A stretch of 41,153 bases of DNA from Oscillospiraceae bacterium (GTDB taxonomy: Bacteria; Bacillota; Clostridia; UMGS1883; UMGS1540). The stretch is taken from positions 1-41,153 of the forward strand of contig SVJY01000016.1 in NCBI GenBank assembly GCA_015068765.1. The letters are read 5' to 3'. The first letter of the stretch is position 1, and the number at the start of each line of letters is the position of its first letter. The position numbers and the translations under genes were made by a program. The notes under the pieces were generated by a model. That model did no database searches. It had not been told where the DNA came from and saw only the letters and a list, made by a program, of their open reading frames with translations. This document shows, piece after piece, positions 40,083-41,153 of the stretch.

Positions 40083-40385
40083 ATGGTAAAGCACATTATT
40101 TTATGGAAGCTGAAGGAGGAATTTTCTCCGGAGGAAAAGGAAAAGATTAAGGCCGGTATCAAGGAAGGGCTGGAAGGGCTTCGCGGACAGATTCCGGGTC
40201 TTTTGGAAATCCGGGTACAGACAGAGGGTCTGGATAGCTCCAATATGGATCTGATGCTGGATTCCGGCTTTGAGAGCGAGGCGGCTCTGAAAGCATACGC
40301 AGTACATCCTGCCCACGTGGCAGTGGCAGACGGAAAGGTACGGCCCTATACGGCGGTACGGAGCTGCCTGGACTTTGAAGCGTAA
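40083..40385 (+). CDS. Dabb (stress-responsive A/B barrel) protein
   Basis: 100 residues, starting MVKHIILWKLKEEF with the typical His, and ending HPAHVAVADGKVRPYTAVRSCLDFE ('HPxHxxxxxxxxp...r...Dye'). A small dimeric ferredoxin-like barrel of unclear function. ATG 40083 follows GAAGGGAGAG and overlaps nothing; it begins two bases after the AI-2E gene. Confidence 0.9.
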   Translation: MVKHIILWKLKEEFSPEEKEKIKAGIKEGLEGLRGQIPGLLEIRVQTEGLDSSNMDLMLDSGFESEAALKAYAVHPAHVAVADGKVRPYTAVRSCLDFEA

Positions 40386-40411
40386 GAAAAAAGAAACGAT
40401 AACCTTCGTTG

Positions 40412-40445
40412 AAAAAAGTGTACTGAAAGTTCGGTACGCTTTTTT
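40412..40445 (+). terminator. Terminator of the ffh/trmD operon
   Basis: AAAAAAGTGTAC pairs with GTACGCTTTTTT (one G-T pair) around a 10-base loop. Confidence 0.8.
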
Positions 40446-40499
40446 CGTGCGAAAGACCACGCAAACGGTGGGTAAATGTAGGTAAAAAACGCAAAATGC

Positions 40500-40723
40500 A
40501 CATCTTATTTATCGAATTGATTATATCACAAGCATCTATATATTTCAATGATGTATCGCCTGCGGCGATATGATGCATTTGCTTCGCACCCTTCTGCAAC
40601 TCCCTGTTTCTGCCTGTTCTCACTGCATCAACTTCTTCCTTGTTCACTATTACTTATTACTTTCCCCAAAATCCGTACGCAAATATTTTTAGGGAATCGT
40701 GATAAGTGAATAAGTAATAAGTA
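40500..40723. repeat. Non-coding stretch with nested inverted repeats (MITE/REP-like, tentative)
   Basis: No gene is seen in 40446-40756. It holds a hairpin TATCGCC/GGCGATA (40554-40570) and a wider inverted pair TACTTATTACTT (40651-40662) and AAGTAATAAGTA (40712-40723). Such 'gcctgcggcgatatgatgc' and 'agtaataagtaa' strings remind me of short interspersed repeats in Clostridia; copy number elsewhere cannot be checked. Confidence 0.4.
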
Positions 40724-40756
40724 AAAAATCCGCACACGATCGTGTACGGATTTTTT
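40723..40756 (-). terminator. Terminator of the tRNA cluster
   Basis: AAAAAATCCGCACACG pairs with CGTGTACGGATTTTTT with one mismatch; on the minus strand it follows tRNA-Cys directly. Confidence 0.8.
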
Positions 40757-40831
40757 TGGAGGCACCACCCGGATTTGAACCGGGGAATCAGGGTGTTGCA
40801 GACCCACGCCTTACCGCTTGGCTATGGTGCC
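40757..40831 (-). tRNA. tRNA-Cys (anticodon GCA)
   Basis: Reverse complement begins GGCACCATAGCCAAGCGGTA; the anticodon loop CTGCAAC gives GCA. T at position 73 is the Cys identity base. CCA is encoded (40757-40759). Confidence 0.95.
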
Positions 40832-40887
40832 ATCTATTTCAATTTCATTTATATGCTATAAAGAGACGCTTTATGCGTCTCTTCTGC

Positions 40888-40963
40888 TGGAGCGAATGAC
40901 GAGGCTCGAACTCGCTACCTCCACCTTGGCAAGGTGGCGCTCTACCAGATGAGCTACATTCGC
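40888..40963 (-). tRNA. tRNA-Gly (anticodon GCC)
   Basis: Reverse complement begins GCGAATGTAGCTCATCTGGT; the anticodon arm CCACC-TTGCCAA-GGTGG gives GCC. Encoded CCA. Confidence 0.96.
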
Positions 40964-40968
40964 ATAGC

Positions 40969-41044
<76 letters not shown>

Positions 41045-41049
41045 AAATT

Positions 41050-41126
41050 TGGCGACCCGGATGGGGCTCGAACCCACGACCTCCAGCGTGACAGGCTGGC
41101 GTTCTAACCAACTGAACTACCGGGCC
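41050..41126 (-). tRNA. tRNA-Asp (anticodon GTC)
   Basis: Reverse complement begins GGCCCGGTAGTTCAGTTGGT; the anticodon arm CCAGC-CTGTCAC-GCTGG gives GTC. Encoded CCA and G73. Confidence 0.96.
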
Positions 41127-41130
41127 AAAT

Positions 41131-41153
41131 TGGTGGGCACAACAGGGCTCGAA
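41131..41153 (-). tRNA. 3' part of a further tRNA, cut by the window end (identity open, perhaps Val)
   Basis: Reverse complement ends TTCGAGCCCTGTTGTGCCCA-CCA, giving T-loop, T-stem half and an acceptor strand that would pair with GGGCACA. The anticodon lies outside. Val before Asp-Phe-Gly-Cys is a common order, but that is only a guess. Confidence 0.8.

Overview
The window looks like a chromosomal segment of a gut-type, low-to-mid GC Firmicute (class Clostridia). Reasons: strong AGGAGG-type ribosome binding sites, a ylxM-ffh-rpsP-khpA-rimM-trmD core operon, sigma-A style promoters, a remnant of the forespore sigma factor SigG, SLH-domain surface proteins and many AraC-family regulators. No rRNA, CRISPR array or prophage is visible. 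Everything is read from sequence and remembered family motifs; no database search was possible.

Layout. (1) 1-1254: the 3' end of a REP-type (Y1) transposase and scattered or tandem copies of that end around an XRE regulator whose C-terminus now reads into the repeat. (2) 1268-5357: an AT-rich block with an AraC regulator diverging from a GH127 arabinofuranosidase-like enzyme and an aldose-epimerase-like protein, followed by a HAD-like remnant and a terminator. (3) 5368-13979: an AraC regulator diverging from a seven-gene sugar locus: TIM-barrel protein, SIS protein, a Gfo/Idh/MocA C-domain lacking its Rossmann half, a full Gfo/Idh/MocA protein with altered motifs, a GH89-like alpha-N-acetylglucosaminidase relative, then (after an internal terminator) a PIG-L deacetylase and a NagB-like protein that has lost one catalytic Asp. 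(4) 14084-16824: a DUF4143 ATPase behind an operator-like palindrome, a LiaF-like membrane protein, and a truncated sigG. (5) 16848-24982: an AraC regulator diverging from two exported beta-sandwich proteins (one large, with three CBM-like modules, a TIM barrel and three SLH motifs), a C-domain ORF separated from the large one by a single in-frame TGA, and a GH110-like beta-helix enzyme. (6) 24990-30891, minus strand: a TAXI-type TRAP transporter (fused permease, DUF1850 protein, binding lipoprotein), an ADP-ribosylglycohydrolase-family protein and an AraC regulator. (7) 31112-35428: a LacI regulator with a tandemly duplicated promoter/operator and a Gfo/Idh/MocA - sugar isomerase/epimerase - ThuA operon. 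(8) 35463-40445: the ffh/trmD housekeeping operon with an AI-2E family membrane protein and a Dabb protein. (9) 40446-41153: repeat-like sequence and a minus-strand tRNA cluster (Cys, Gly, Phe, Asp and one cut by the window end).

How it fits together. About 30 kb is a mosaic of separately regulated glycan modules, each with its own AraC or LacI regulator. The intracellular enzymes suggest use of alpha-linked GlcNAc, galactose and arabinofuranose residues. Two modules carry Gfo/Idh/MocA oxidoreductases beside isomerase-type proteins, suggesting oxidation-assisted (3-keto sugar) chemistry instead of simple hydrolysis. The most unusual elements are the GH89/SIS/twin-Gfo/PIG-L/NagB-like locus, the LacI-Gfo-isomerase-ThuA cassette, the in-frame TGA after the SLH protein and the truncated sigG behind a sigma-F/G-like promoter.
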